This document shows, piece by piece, positions 11,640 through 21,817 of a stretch of DNA of 64,000 nucleotides (position 1 is the first letter of the stretch; each line of letters starts with the position of its first letter). The stretch comes from Siphonodentalium dalli (taxonomy: Eukaryota; Mollusca; Scaphopoda; Gadilida; Siphonodentaliidae), in contig CP136066.1 in assembly GCA_032622095.1 (NCBI GenBank), forward strand, positions 169,458,664 to 169,522,663. Direction: 5' to 3'. The position numbers and the translations under genes were made by a program. The notes beneath the pieces are model-generated. The model did not search any database. It was not told where the DNA came from and saw only the letters and a program-made list of their open reading frames with translations.

Positions 11640-12540
11640 TTATACCCAAGATGACATCAGTATGAGCTTGCAATGTTATATACATTCGTATATTTCACAT
11701 TGACAAGCTTTATACAAAACACATACAAGTACATGTATAAAATCTAATTTCCGTGAACTCAACTGAGTCGTACTTGAACTAAGCTAGGGACACATATAAA
11801 AGCTCGTAATGTCAACGAACGCATGCAGACAAAATACTCTCAAAATACACTGCTGGGTTATGTCCATGCAGCTGGTAAATAAACGCACTTGGAATTCCAA
11901 TTGTGCAATCACATGACTTATTTTACAGTATTGTACCAGCGATTACCAAATCAGAGGGGAGGGGCGATACTTTCGACTTTAACATTCATAAGCGCCATAT
12001 AAAACATATATAATCTGATATATGTGAACCTCATTCACAAGTGCGTGAAATAGAGGACAAAAACGAAAGCTCGGAATTAATGTCAAAGAAATCGCCATTG
12101 GAACTCAAAGGGTACATACGGTCACGTGAGTTCATTTGTATAAATTGTACCCTAGATTACTTGATTATGAACTCATAAAGGGAGATACGTTCGGTTTTAT
12201 CATTCATAAGCTCTATATAAAACACATATAAATATCCATCTGATTTTTGTGAACCAATCCACCCATGTGTGAAATAGAGGGTAACAATAAAAGCTCGGGA
12301 TGTCAGCGAACTCAAACAAATATACTCGAAATAAACGCTCGGTTATGTGCATGCATGCGACTGATAAATAAACGAACTTGGACCTCCAGCGGCGCGATCA
12401 CGTGACTTCATTTATAGTATTGTACCCGAGGTGACCTGATTATATGAGCTCACAAGCGGAGATACTTTTGGATTTCACATTCATATGCTCTATATAAGCC
12501 ATATATAGGTATCCGATCTGATAATCATGCCATGTGAGAG
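11640..12540 (+). repeat. Degenerate long tandem repeat
   Basis: Blocks repeat about every 210-290 bp. Shared motifs, each seen two to four times, include GATACTTTCGACTTTAACAT-like, TATAAAACACATATA, TGTGAAATAGAGG, AAAAGCTCG, GGTTATGTGCATGCA-like, TGATAAATAAACG and TATAGTATTGTACC. Units carry TATATAA stretches, but no ORF follows them. Confidence 0.55.
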
Positions 12541-12555
12541 ATACAATCAAGCCTT

Positions 12556-12793
12556 GAAATAGTGTGTCTGTCATTTGCAGAATGAGGTCCCCAGAGGGTG
12601 AATTTAGTGATACTACCACGCATAGCGGGCTAGCATCACCAAATTCACCCTCTGGGGACCCCATTCTGCTTACACCTCAGCAGAATGAGGTTCCCAGAGG
12701 GTGAATTTGGTGATGCTAGCCCGCTATGCGGGGTAGCATCACTAAATTCACCCTCTTGGAACCTCATTCTGCAAATGACAGACACAATATTTC
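12556..12793. mobile_element. MITE L, copy 1 (two mutually inverted hairpins)
   Basis: The outer inverted repeat runs GAAATAGTGTGTCTGTCATT to its near-complement at 12793. Inside are two ~93-bp hairpins (12577-12669 and 12680-12772). Each starts GCAGAATGAGGT and ends with the complement, and the second is nearly the reverse complement of the first. Ten bases separate them. A 21-bp near-identical direct repeat (ATGCCATGYGAGAGATA core) occurs at 12525 and 12794. A diverged second copy is at 52774-53135. No coding potential. Confidence 0.75.
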
Positions 12794-13031
12794 ATGCCAT
12801 GCGAGAGATAGAATGGCCACAAGCTGAGATTCGTCTATTAAATTTAATCAATGGAAAGTGACAGAGTATATTTGCCTTATATACATACGACACCCCTGTG
12901 GCTACACTCTATATTCACAATGGTAACATTGTGCGCTCCTCATGGGATGACTGAATTCCTCTTGACTCACGTGACAGTTGTAAAATTAATGGAGCTTCGG
13001 TATAATAAGACGTAGAGTTTAATAATGAACA

Positions 13032-14275
13032 GTGCAGTTAAGTTGTTGGATATCCTATCCACTAAACAGCGATCCCAATGCTTCGGTTGAATCACTTTAT
13101 GAAACAGCGATCTCTATATATGCTCTGTTGCACTATTTAACCCTTTACCCAACAGAAGGGCCCTGTGCCAATGCATTATCGTATATATGCGAGTCGACCA
13201 TAGGTCGCCTCGCATATATAAGAGAATGCATTGGCTTAACACATTAAAAATTATAAAATTGTTAAAGAATGTAAGAAAAATGGTAAAAAGTGTTGAAACA
13301 GATTTTTTTTAGGCCAATGCATTCTCTTATATATGCGAGGCGACCTATGGTCGACTTGCATATATAAGAGAATGCATTGGCACAGGGCATAACTGTAACT
13401 ATCACAGCGTGGTCAAGGAGCCGGTTCCAATGATATCCATATTTGTATGGTTCTATTGAGACAGACCGAAGATATTTTAGGCTGTTGAAGCTTTATTTGG
13501 CCGGTTTTGGCCGTTTTGTTGGGTAAAGGGTTAAACAAAGCAACGACCCCAGCGCATTACACGTTTTGCACATCTGCAATCTTCGACCAAATTCTATGAA
13601 ATCAGCGACTTTCGTGCAAGGTGTCGTTTGGGCCTCTTCGCGGAACAACTACCACGTATTTTAGATAGTCGCTGAACGAAATCAGAGCCATCATCAGGTA
13701 TATTGCCGACAGTCCAAATTGTCGGTGTGGATACGCATACGAAAGTAGCATGCACTTCTTTCTTTTCTGTCCATTATATGACGAACAGAGACATGTACTT
13801 TACTGTAAACTGGAGAAACATAATTTCCGAATATCAAATTGGAACCAACTGCTATGGGGAATTCCTGATGAAACCTTTCAAAGAAACACAAAATTATTTC
13901 GCATTGTTCAGTCCTACATAGCTGCGACAACACGCTTTAATCAGGATTAATCGCCCGAAAATATACCTACAGATATATACAGCAACATAAGTATAACGAT
14001 TAGACGTCCTACATGGCCCGTCCTCATTTCATATGTATCCAGAGAGACGGTTGGCAATTAACACACTCAGTCCACACTCTTACCAGTATAACTTCTATCT
14101 TCTTTATTTTCAGTTATGTATTACACCGCAATTGTAAATACTCTGTTATCTTGTAAACAAATACTGTAATTTCAACTTTGTATCGGGAGAGGGGTCTCCT
14201 GTAAGTTTCTGTAACTTGTACACCAATCCCTTTGTAAATTGAATAATTCGCAATAAAATATGTTTAAAGAAAGAA
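13032..14275 (+). pseudogene. LINE reverse-transcriptase C-terminus and 3' UTR (decayed)
   Basis: The plus frame at 13669-13950 ends in a CCHC-type cysteine/histidine cluster: SPNCRCGYAYESSMHFFLFC from 13711. This layout is typical of the C-terminus of CR1/L2-like non-LTR retrotransposons. The frame stays LINE-like to the stop at 13948-13950, and a ~320-bp 3' UTR ends AATAAAATATGTTTAAAGAA near 14263. An in-frame stop lies at 13666-13668 and another near 13603. The reading frame continues upstream only if MITE A1 (13141-13530 plus one TTAA) is skipped, so the MITE landed in the older LINE. The 5' part is missing. The clade is uncertain. Confidence 0.65.
13141..13530. mobile_element. TTAA-flanked MITE A, copy 1 (double hairpin)
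   Basis: TTAA lies at 13137-13140 and 13531-13534. The termini CCCTTTACCCAACA and TGTTGGGTAAAGGG are exact inverted repeats. Two 69-bp hairpins (13167-13235 and 13313-13381) are reverse complements of each other, each with a 33-bp stem and a 3-nt loop. The ~77 bp between them is A/T-rich. CCCTTT termini with TTAA fit piggyBac-like elements by established pattern; the mobilising enzyme is inference. Related copies are at 28877, 31569, 39541, 50657 and 51519. Confidence 0.85.
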
Positions 14276-14279
14276 AAGC

Positions 14280-14639
14280 TATCATGATGTATATCAAAGT
14301 ACTGGTAACGCTCTCTAGTTGTTATGATTGTTAATTTCTGGGGGGAAAAGTCACTGGTGGGTATCGTTCATAGCAATAGCCACCACCGATTCTGTTATTT
14401 TAAACCATCATTTTCGTTAACAATATATATTTATTCTTAACAAAAATAGGTTTCAACTTGTTCTACCATGGGTAGGGGTGTCTCGAAAACTAGAGCTCTT
14501 TTTCTATTTAGCCGCTGCACTATTATAATCGGGGAACGATTTCAACAATGGGATTATGCTCTAATGAGCAGGACACATTTATATAAGTAATCAGTCGCAC
14601 TTTAAGAACACATATACGGGAAAATAGCACTTGACTTAC
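14280..14639. other. Possible intron or intergenic DNA
   Basis: No repeat boundary is seen. On the minus strand this lies downstream of the candidate exon's donor site, so it would be intronic if that exon is real. Confidence 0.3.
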
Positions 14640-14777
14640 CAGCCTCGGCGTCAACGATAGTAGCTGGGCCATCTGTGTCGTCAAATGCCGGATTATGGTA
14701 GCCTCTTTCTGGTGAATGCGACTCAACAGCCTCACTTGGCAACCCTCCTGCTGATTTTGTGGTAGGTTTACCACGAA
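14640..14777 (-). CDS. Candidate cellular exon, hydrophilic tail, unknown protein
   Basis: On the minus strand, 138 bp (46 codons, so a phase-symmetric exon) is open and bounded by consensus splice sites. The acceptor is CTCATTCACAG just upstream of 14777. The donor is G|GTAAGT at 14640/14639. The peptide is hydrophilic and looks like a linker or cytoplasmic tail: RGKPTTKSAGGLP near the start, a GYHNPAFDDTDGPA stretch in the middle, and an acidic/alanine end (DAEA). It has no transmembrane segment and is not part of any repeat found in the window. I recognise no family, and no partner exon could be found in the window. NPxF-like motifs in tails can bind PTB or adaptor proteins, but that is only suggestive. 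It could be chance. Confidence 0.5.
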
Positions 14778-14799
14778 CTGTGAATGAGATAATCATATC

Positions 14800-15160
14800 G
14801 TAAGGTATATGTGCAAATTGATGTTAGTCAAACTTTGCCAACATGAGTGTCAGATACTACATTATAAAACGCAAAGTATGACATTAGCATCTCGTAGCCC
14901 AATGTTTGCGTTTTAAAAATAAGAGGTAACTCTAAGATGGTCGTTGTTTCGTTAAATATCACTTTTACGAAATAACGGACTTGTCTTGTCTAATGATTCA
15001 CAACATGCACAGTTCTGGAGCAATATAGAACATATACTTAAAAGGGTGAATGGGTTTGGGGTTCAATTTTACAAAGCTACCCCACTATTTCACCCAAGAG
15101 AGCTAATACCATATATGGCCCATAATAAGTGGGGCGGCAGAGTGAGACCACAGAAAATAT
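14800..15160. other. No gene recognised
   Basis: This lies upstream of the candidate exon on the minus strand. GTTTTAWAAT-like inverted bits occur near 14860-14920, but no element is defined. Confidence 0.3.
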
Positions 15161-15290
15161 ATATTGGTACAGTTTTCAAATCAATCCAGACTTCCACCCA
15201 TGATGGATTCGAACCGATGACCGTCGCGGTTAGCCCAGAGCCTGATATGACGGACCTCCTTACACAGCCACACCTCGTTTAGTATGGTGA
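15160..15290 (-). repeat. tRNA-derived promoter module (SINE head)
   Basis: The complement of 15205-15215 is GGTTCGAATCC, an exact B box. About 45 bp upstream on the minus strand, TGTGGCTGTGTAAGG (complement of ~15256-15272) is a weak A box. The sequence cannot fold as a functional tRNA along its whole length, so a tRNA-derived SINE or relic is likely. Body and ends are undefined. The 98-codon plus frame over it is spurious. Confidence 0.45.
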
Positions 15291-15359
15291 TGCGTACCCG
15301 ACTCAAATGGGTCGAAGTTTTTGCACGGAACATGCGTACCACCTGTACACCTTTCTCTG

Positions 15360-15525
15360 CTAAAACGCATAGGCGAGTAGTTCCCTTATGAACTGTTCGG
15401 ATAATAAGTTCAACAAACGACTGGTCGTTTGTTGAATTTATTATCTGAACTTTCCCCCACCAATGAATATGACTGATTCTGTTCTTGTATTGTCTGCCTG
15501 TTTTGTCTGTGGTCTGCTTTTACAC
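15360..15525 (+). repeat. MITE T, partial copy
   Basis: The hairpin GGATAATAAGTTCAACAAACG (15399) to its complement at about 15450, followed by CCACCAATGAATATGACTGATTCTG-type sequence, matches the middle of MITE T at 43547-43640. TTAA/CCCTTT termini are absent, so this is a truncated copy. Confidence 0.55.
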
Positions 15526-15590
15526 TGTAAAATTTAATACCGTTATAACTACGGTAATGCACCGTCAACTTAGTTGCCAGTACAATCCCT

Positions 15591-15748
15591 GTCGAAATAA
15601 CAGTATACCGTTGATACATTGTACTGTTGAAGTAAACGGTAGGATACTGTTGAAATAACAGTATACCGTTGATACATTGTACTGTTGGAATACACGGTAG
15701 GATACTGTTGAAATAACAGTACACCGTCGATACATTGTACTGTTGGAA
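15591..15748. repeat. 58-bp tandem repeat, ~2.7 copies
   Basis: GTYGAAATAACAGTATACCG starts units at 15591, 15649 and 15707. Each unit contains TTGATACATTGTACTGTTG and ACGGTAGGATACT. Overlapping minus-strand frames of 60-104 codons are by-products of the repeat. Confidence 0.8.
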
Positions 15749-15759
15749 TCACACATGCA

Positions 15760-16855
15760 ATCTTTCTAAAATTTATTTATGGTACAAAGTAGTAATATAG
15801 CTGACTAGAAGATCCAACAAAAATAATTACTTTGATTCGTTTATTAGTAGAGAAATTAGCGAAAATGTGAAAAGTGATCCGTTATAACTAATACTTATAG
15901 AGTGAATGACTGCAGTGCAAACCAATTTTACTAGGTGACCTATTTTCGCGGTCGCTATTAAAACATCGCAAGTGGTTAAATAGGGCTTGTTTTCTTTAGC
16001 CCGTTCGGTAGACCGTTAGTGCTATTTAAACGGCTTGGAACCTGTCCCAAGCTGTTGAAACATATTAAAAAGTAGGCCTACTAAATTATAAAACAAATCT
16101 CCCGCGAATGACGGAGACAGACACTGAGACATCAATTAATGGCGAATTTACCCGAGATGCATTGCGAATCTCACAAGGGAGGTGATCCTATCCATACCGC
16201 GTGTTTGTGCAACGGTACTTGGCCGTCAAAACTAGCAACGGTATAATACCGTAGGCAAACCAACGGTATCATATTGTTAAACCAACAGTGACAACATACA
16301 GTGTATTACATGAACACCCCGCAAAGTTAATAATATGCCGTTCCAATCAATACTTTTATAACTGAATGATATAATCCATTCCGTATAGAATAGGTTAATT
16401 GGCATATCAATGCACGTCCTCCTTGGAATGACTGCACATATCCACCTTAAGAGCTATTTTGAAGTTAGATACTAGTATACAGCCGATATGCGCTATAGGT
16501 GGGCGTTTTATATGGTGTGAAATATATACCATTGACAAATTTTGTGACTGTGAAACTCAACAAAATGCTCAATTAATTTTAATTGCGCCTACTAATTTTC
16601 ACATGATTTTCAGATAGGGTCGAATCAGCAATTGAGATTCACAACCCCACTACCGGTAATGGGTATAAGATGTTCGTCACATGTGGGGTGTGTTATCTTC
16701 ATACCATGGTATGATGTCGGCACCCATTTAAGATTGAGAGATTAAATCGACATATCGTCATCAAATCTCAACACAAGCCCCGATAAGCCTGGTGAAAACT
16801 GTTTTTTAATATTATTAAAATTCTTTGTTGTTCTTCGTGATGAACGTCTTATATA
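15760..16855. other. No gene recognised
   Basis: CGGTAT/ACCGTTG-type motifs recur at 16210-16290, perhaps remnants of the neighbouring 58-bp repeat. Nothing else can be supported. Confidence 0.35.
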
Positions 16856-16858
16856 CAT

Positions 16859-17068
16859 GTACTATGTAGGGAGGTCGTCAGTATGTATGGCGTGTACTGT
16901 GTAGGGAGGTCGTCAGTATGTATGGCGTGTACTCTGTAGGGAGGTCGCCAGTATGTATGGCGTGTACTATGTAGGGAGGTCGTCAGTATGTATGGCGTGT
17001 ACTCTGTAGGGAGGTCGTCAGTATGTATGGCGTGTACTCTGTAGGGAGGTCGCCAGTAGGTATGGCGG
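16859..17068. repeat. 35-bp tandem repeat, 6 copies
   Basis: Units start at 16861, 16896, 16931, 16966, 17001 and 17036, with core TGTAGGGAGGTCGTCAGTAT. Variation is limited to ACTAT/ACTGT/ACTCT and GTC/GCC, suggesting recent homogenisation. As 35 is not divisible by three, the 122-codon minus frame through it cycles through three readings and is not a protein. Confidence 0.9.
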
Positions 17069-17069
17069 T

Positions 17070-18660
17070 GGCGGATATGGGGTAAGTATAGTGCTGAGCT
17101 GGATGTTCCTTCTCTGACAATGGCATATCTAATAAAGGGAAATATATTTATCAAGATGTTGCTATTCTTTACGTTAAACAGAGTATCTAAATTAAGGGGG
17201 AGACGCACGTTTTGCATAAATCAAGCCAAGAATGGCAAGGGATTTTCAACAAAGAATTTTTCGTGATCTATATATCTGGCGAAAAATGCTTAATTTCATA
17301 CATCATCATCTTCATTACGTGCGCTCGCGCAACAGTATGGCGATCAGACAGATTCGTAGGTTGGTGTCACTCCATGACGTCACCAAAAACGACGTAAAAC
17401 CTCGTGGAGTTCTGACATTCTTACTGTGCCGCGTTTTTGCTATGTTTATTTTATGTGTTGTTTTCGATTATTTGATTGTCGCCGATATCGCCATTTGTCG
17501 GGTTTCCCTGTTTCTATATTTAAAACTGGCATGCTCGTAGTGAGCCTCGATTTCGATTTTTTTCTCCCAGGTCAAAATACGTCAGAGTTATGACAAAAAT
17601 AGATCGACCTACATTTTCTCCATCATAACTCTACATTAAAGAGTCTATAGACTCCTTCGGGACCTACATAGACTCCTTTATTTGGGTATTTTTACTTATA
17701 ATTGGGAAGTTTTATCATTTTTGGTTCGTGCGAAGACCTCTTTTTATCGTGCGGGGAAAGAGAGACATTCAAAACGCGATTTCGTAATTCGACGCAATAG
17801 GCAAAATAGCCTAACCTTCAGCCGAATTTCGGGTCAAATACGACGAATGACGTAACACAAAACAAGACGCATTTGTTGACACAAACACCGTTTGAAGAGT
17901 TTATTATCACATAAAATGATCGTTATTGATTAATTATTGATTAATTATTGATATTTATTGTTGCATATTGGCTGCTATCAATATTTACACAAATAGTATT
18001 AATTATTTCTTATAATTGCTCCTTTGGTCAACTTTGACTATCGGAAAATTAAAATGAAAATATGCCGCTGAAAAAAATGTAATCGATATTAAAGTCTCAT
18101 CCTTTCGGCAACATGGAATTGGTTTTAATTACTTAAATGATTAATATAGTAATTTGCATTTATCTGTGATAAAATGAGAAATGGTAATTTTTCTAACATT
18201 AAATTAAATAAAATAAATTTAATAAAATACAGTGAAATTATTTTTTTAATTATTGTTTATTACATTTTTGCGCACGTTGGCATCTCTCTGAGTGCATTCT
18301 AGTTGTATATATAATCTGAGCAATTATTAAGGGATGACAAAAACAATGGATTTTAATACATTTGAGAGATTGAAAATATTAGTTTTTTTTTGTCCCCTTC
18401 AGTACCAAGAACTGCTAGAATTATTTTTAATAATTTCACACAACACTCCAATCACCAAATATCTTATTTTCTTGGCTATTTAAGAGGAGGTTTCAGTTGT
18501 ATCACAATGTTGAACTAAATTTGTTATTGCATAATATATCATCAAACCCCAATATATTATAATGAAGAATAAAGCAGTCACAGATATTCCAGCCCAATGG
18601 AAACACATGTTGATATGCAGTGTGGTCCACTCAAGCAGGGAGAAATCAACTATAATTAGG
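17070..18660. other. AT-rich DNA, no gene supported
   Basis: Overlapping plus frames at 17212-17540 look hydrophobic but have no family resemblance or splice context. 17920-17955 is a short TTGATTAATTA tandem. 18000-18250 is very A/T-rich. Confidence 0.35.
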
Positions 18661-18675
18661 CTACAGTGTTAAGAC

Positions 18676-18890
18676 TTAATAGATCTGGTGGTCAGCTTTA
18701 ACTTGGTTATGGACCCATGACCCAGAACCCATCTTAGATAATTTTTTCCATTTTGAAATACCAGGACATTTTGGCAAACCGTGCGTCTGACCCTTAAACG
18801 CATTCGGTCTTTTGTGCGAATCTTGACAACTTCCGTGGCATCTCGTTACAGACTTGGCACGTTCGTTCCTCATATGGATTTTCAAGTGAC
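18676..18890 (-). pseudogene. Possible C2H2 zinc-finger relic
   Basis: On the minus strand an HLKIHMRN segment resembles the helix-histidine end of a C2H2 finger. One frame over, TCQVCNEM resembles the CxxC start of a following finger. A further CxxC-like piece lies downstream in a different frame. If genuine, at least two frameshifts disable it. The evidence is short, so chance remains possible. No neighbouring finger was seen on either side. Confidence 0.25.
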
Positions 18891-18899
18891 ATATTATTT

Positions 18900-19675
18900 T
18901 TTTTGCCGAAATTTGGCTTAATACTTCGATAGACTGGTCACTTGCCAGAGGCGTTAATATAACCTTACCATTTCTGAAAATGTTGGTGCCCCATTGAATG
19001 GGTCATACTCAAATTAACTGTGTCGTTTTCGGTACCCAATTTTAGCCAAAAAGAGGAGAATCACAATTATTCAAGATTGTTCTGGTATATTCTGGTATGA
19101 TGTCATGCTCTTCCTCTCACAAGAAATACAGTTTCACAATTGATATATCCGGTATATACTAGTTTCCCCATATCATATAAATGATCAGATAAAGGCAAAT
19201 AACACTTATCTTACTCAAGGGGTGTCAGAGTGGAGAAAGGTGTATTTCCCACTCCTGGTTTAAAAACCACACAATATACAGCTAGCACAAAATGTGAAAT
19301 ATAAGATAATCTATTCAATATCGCCATGCAGGCGTACATTCGGATATGTTTACTGTCCTCCAAATATTTTCGTATTTGGCACTAAGCAATTATGTATAAT
19401 AACCTCATAACCAAATGCTTTAAAATACCAACGAAAATAGTCACGGTGGATTTCTTCTTTTGTGTTCTCGCTCCACATGATGACAGTGGCAATGATACAT
19501 TTATGCAGAAGAGAAGAGACGATTGATATATAACAACAAAATATAGCAACCGCAATTATGCTTTTCATTTCCAGGCCCATGCATTTCAGTGTTAGTCTGC
19601 CTGCATGGGCTTGGCGTTTGTTATGTTAATCTATTGTAAATATAAGGGGAAACAAAGATGTGCATTGGTGCGATT
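18900..19675. other. No gene recognised
   Basis: Neither repeats nor coding signals are visible. The 76-codon minus frame at 19350-19580 begins with a hydrophobic stretch but has no supporting context. Confidence 0.35.
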
Positions 19676-19677
19676 AG

Positions 19678-19767
19678 ACCAAGTCTTCTCCGTCAACAAC
19701 AGCTTGGAATATCGGTTGGGTTGATGGGGCTTTGGTTCGAGTCCCGTCCCGTTACTCTTCTATAACA
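19678..19767 (+). repeat. tRNA-like module, plus copy
   Basis: This 90-bp block contains GGTTGGGTTGATGG and the B box GGTTCGAGTCC, followed by CGTCCCGTTACTCTTCTATA. The same block occurs inverted at 20180-20268. No A box lies upstream here, so only the 3' half of the tRNA-like region is present. Confidence 0.5.
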
Positions 19768-20179
19768 TACTTTACTTCCAGGATCGTGGGCTCGAGTTAG
19801 CTTGCTTATATGTCATCGGGTTAGGTCAAATGGACGCTTTGCGTGCATGGACATAGAGTACACCCTATCCAAAGTATGATGGTATCAAATATGCGTATAT
19901 CAGAGGTCTATTGAATATCAAAGCAACAAGATTTATAAGTAAAGAAATTAAAGCCTTGTTTCCAGAGAATTTCGATGTGCCGCGCTATCAGAAAATGTAG
20001 GTAAACAATATATTAAACGATCGTATCATCAATTTACCTGTCTTTATTACGATAAATGATATACCATTTTGAAGAATGATTAATCGCGGATATGTCAGCT
20101 TATTGATCACATGCATGGGTTCACGTGAATGTCCGGGATCCACTTGTATAACTATAATACATCTTTTCAACGAAAGTCA

Positions 20180-20353
20180 GTTATAGAAAGAGTAACGGGA
20201 CGGGACTCGGACCAAAACACCATCAACCCAACCGATATCCCGAGCGGTATGGACCGAGAAGACTTAGTAATTGAATGGACCTTTTCACATATGGCAATCA
20301 AATAATTATGAGCAGATATGTTAAACCAATGAGCGACTGAGCCGGTCGCTTGA
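20180..20353 (-). repeat. tRNA-derived SINE-like head, minus copy
   Basis: On the minus strand an A-box segment GACCGGCTCAGTCGC lies near 20350. The B-box region GGTCCGAGTCCCGTCC lies at about 20200, and the same CGTTACTCTTTCTATAAC end as at 19767 follows. A/B spacing is stretched to about 130 bp, so it is not a working tRNA. Confidence 0.5.
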
Positions 20354-20485
20354 TACATTGAACATTATGTGTTCATCCCCTAATTGTTATATCCGCGCAC
20401 ACATTCAGTTATAAATTGTCTACGTTTTTGTTGTCAAATCATAATCTACCGAAATGGTGATTTATGCTTTGATGCTGGAAATTAA

Positions 20486-21009
20486 AGATACGGGCGGCGT
20501 TGGCGGTGGGTATGCTGATAAAATATTCACCTCCGCCAAAAACCGCCATAAACAGAAAGAAGAGTAAAATATAGACAGACCTTGTTCTTATACCAATCAG
20601 AAATATGGCATAAACTGTATGTTATTGTTAAATGTTTTTCTTTTGTTATGTAAACAAAAGCAAAAAACGTTCCAGAACCTGGCTTTTGTTTATATCCGGA
20701 TATGGTAACATAAAGAGCGTTATTTGTTACTGTTTTCCTGATATGGAAATAATAAAGAGCGTTTATATAATTTGTGTGTGATTAACCAATATAATTGAGC
20801 TGTGTTATGTAAAAAGAAGCAAAACTTCTTTAGCACGAGCAGGCTCCTATTTACGTACACCATCGTACATCTTGACGACAATATACTATTTACGCGCTGA
20901 TTACAGTATGTTTGGCATATGAACAAAACTATATATATTTTAATATTCCTTCTGTTGATGGCGATTTGAAGAAATATGAATATTTCTGCAACGAACGCCG
21001 CCCGTGCCT
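20486..21009 (+). mobile_element. TTAA-flanked MITE D, copy 1
   Basis: TTAA lies at 20482-20485 and 21010-21013. It starts AGATACGGGCGGCGTTGGCGG and ends GCCGCCCGTGCCT, giving an imperfect terminal inverted repeat. It contains two ATAAAGAGCGTT motifs about 43 bp apart (20710 and 20752) and GTTATGTAAACAAAAGC. Copies 2 and 3 are at 53517 and 57593, with a fragment near 40400. The 115-codon minus frame is not conserved as coding. Confidence 0.75.
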
Positions 21010-21112
21010 TTAAATACGTGGAGACATTCATTATTCGTATTCCACGCTCACCAGTCAACTTACCCAATGTGCTGCCTGCGCCGCTCGTATAATCTTACCC
21101 ACACATGACAAT

Positions 21113-21662
21113 AGGCATACATCATAAAGACTACTATATATCATAAAAAACTACCATACACCATAACCACTGCCATATATAATAAAGACTACCTTACATC
21201 GTAAACAATGCCACCCATCGTAAAGTATATACTGCATCATACATACTACAATACACCATAACGACTACCATACATCAAAAGTCTATCATAGAAAATACCA
21301 TACACCATAACCACTACCATACACAATAAAACTACCATACATAATAAAGACTACCACACAGCATAGAGACTATCATACATCATATATGAATTATCTTGTC
21401 TCTTTTCTTAGCGATGACACTCAATTATTCCAGGCACCCCAGTAACCTTACCTACTATGACGCTTACACTGATCGTGTTATCTTACTCACACATGATAGT
21501 AGGCATACATCATACATAAAACCACACATCATAAGATTACCATACACCATACGTCATAAATACTAACATACATCGTAAAGACTACCATCCATCGTAAAGA
21601 CTACCATACATCATACATACTATCATACAGCATACAGTCTACCACACATCATACATACTACC
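21113..21662. repeat. CTACCATACATCATA-type minisatellite, left part
   Basis: Degenerate units of about 15-20 bp (CTACCATACATCATAAAGA and variants) fill the interval. A longer block (ACACATGA-A-TAGGCATACATCAT) recurs at about 21091 and 21483, hinting at a ~390-bp higher-order unit. It continues at 28010-28320, having been split by the LTR retrotransposon. Confidence 0.85.
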
Positions 21663-21786
21663 TGTTATGATGTTACGACGAAGTAACGATCCGCTTCATG
21701 TTGTTATAAATGATTCCTGTTGTTGTGTGTACCTTTTCCGGTTAATAAATATCATCATAGCCTCGTATCACGACTCAATTAAAACA
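21663..21786 (+). repeat. 5' LTR
   Basis: It begins TGTTATGATGTTACG and ends AATTAAAACA. A TTAATAAATAT stretch near 21741 could serve as TATA element and/or poly(A) signal. It differs from the 3' LTR at five positions. The length is short for Ty3/gypsy but within what is known for Mag-like elements. Confidence 0.93.
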
Positions 21787-21803
21787 TGGTGTCAGAAGTG
21801 AGC
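21787..21803 (+). promoter_or_regulatory. Primer-binding site, tRNA-Leu-like
   Basis: TGGTGTCAGAAGTG directly follows the 5' LTR. It is complementary to the CACTTCTGACA-CCA 3' end found in metazoan tRNA-Leu. The match then breaks at one base. Confidence 0.8.
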
Positions 21804-21817
21804 CATTTCTAAACGAA

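Noticed and set aside
16849-17217. 122-codon frame with repeated peptide
   Set aside because: It is produced by the 35-bp tandem repeat, which cycles through all three frames every 105 bp.
21113-21662. Retrotransposon-derived 5' leader considered for the CTACC repeats
   Set aside because: The same repeats continue after the 3' LTR and the 5-bp duplication lies within them, so they are host target sequence.
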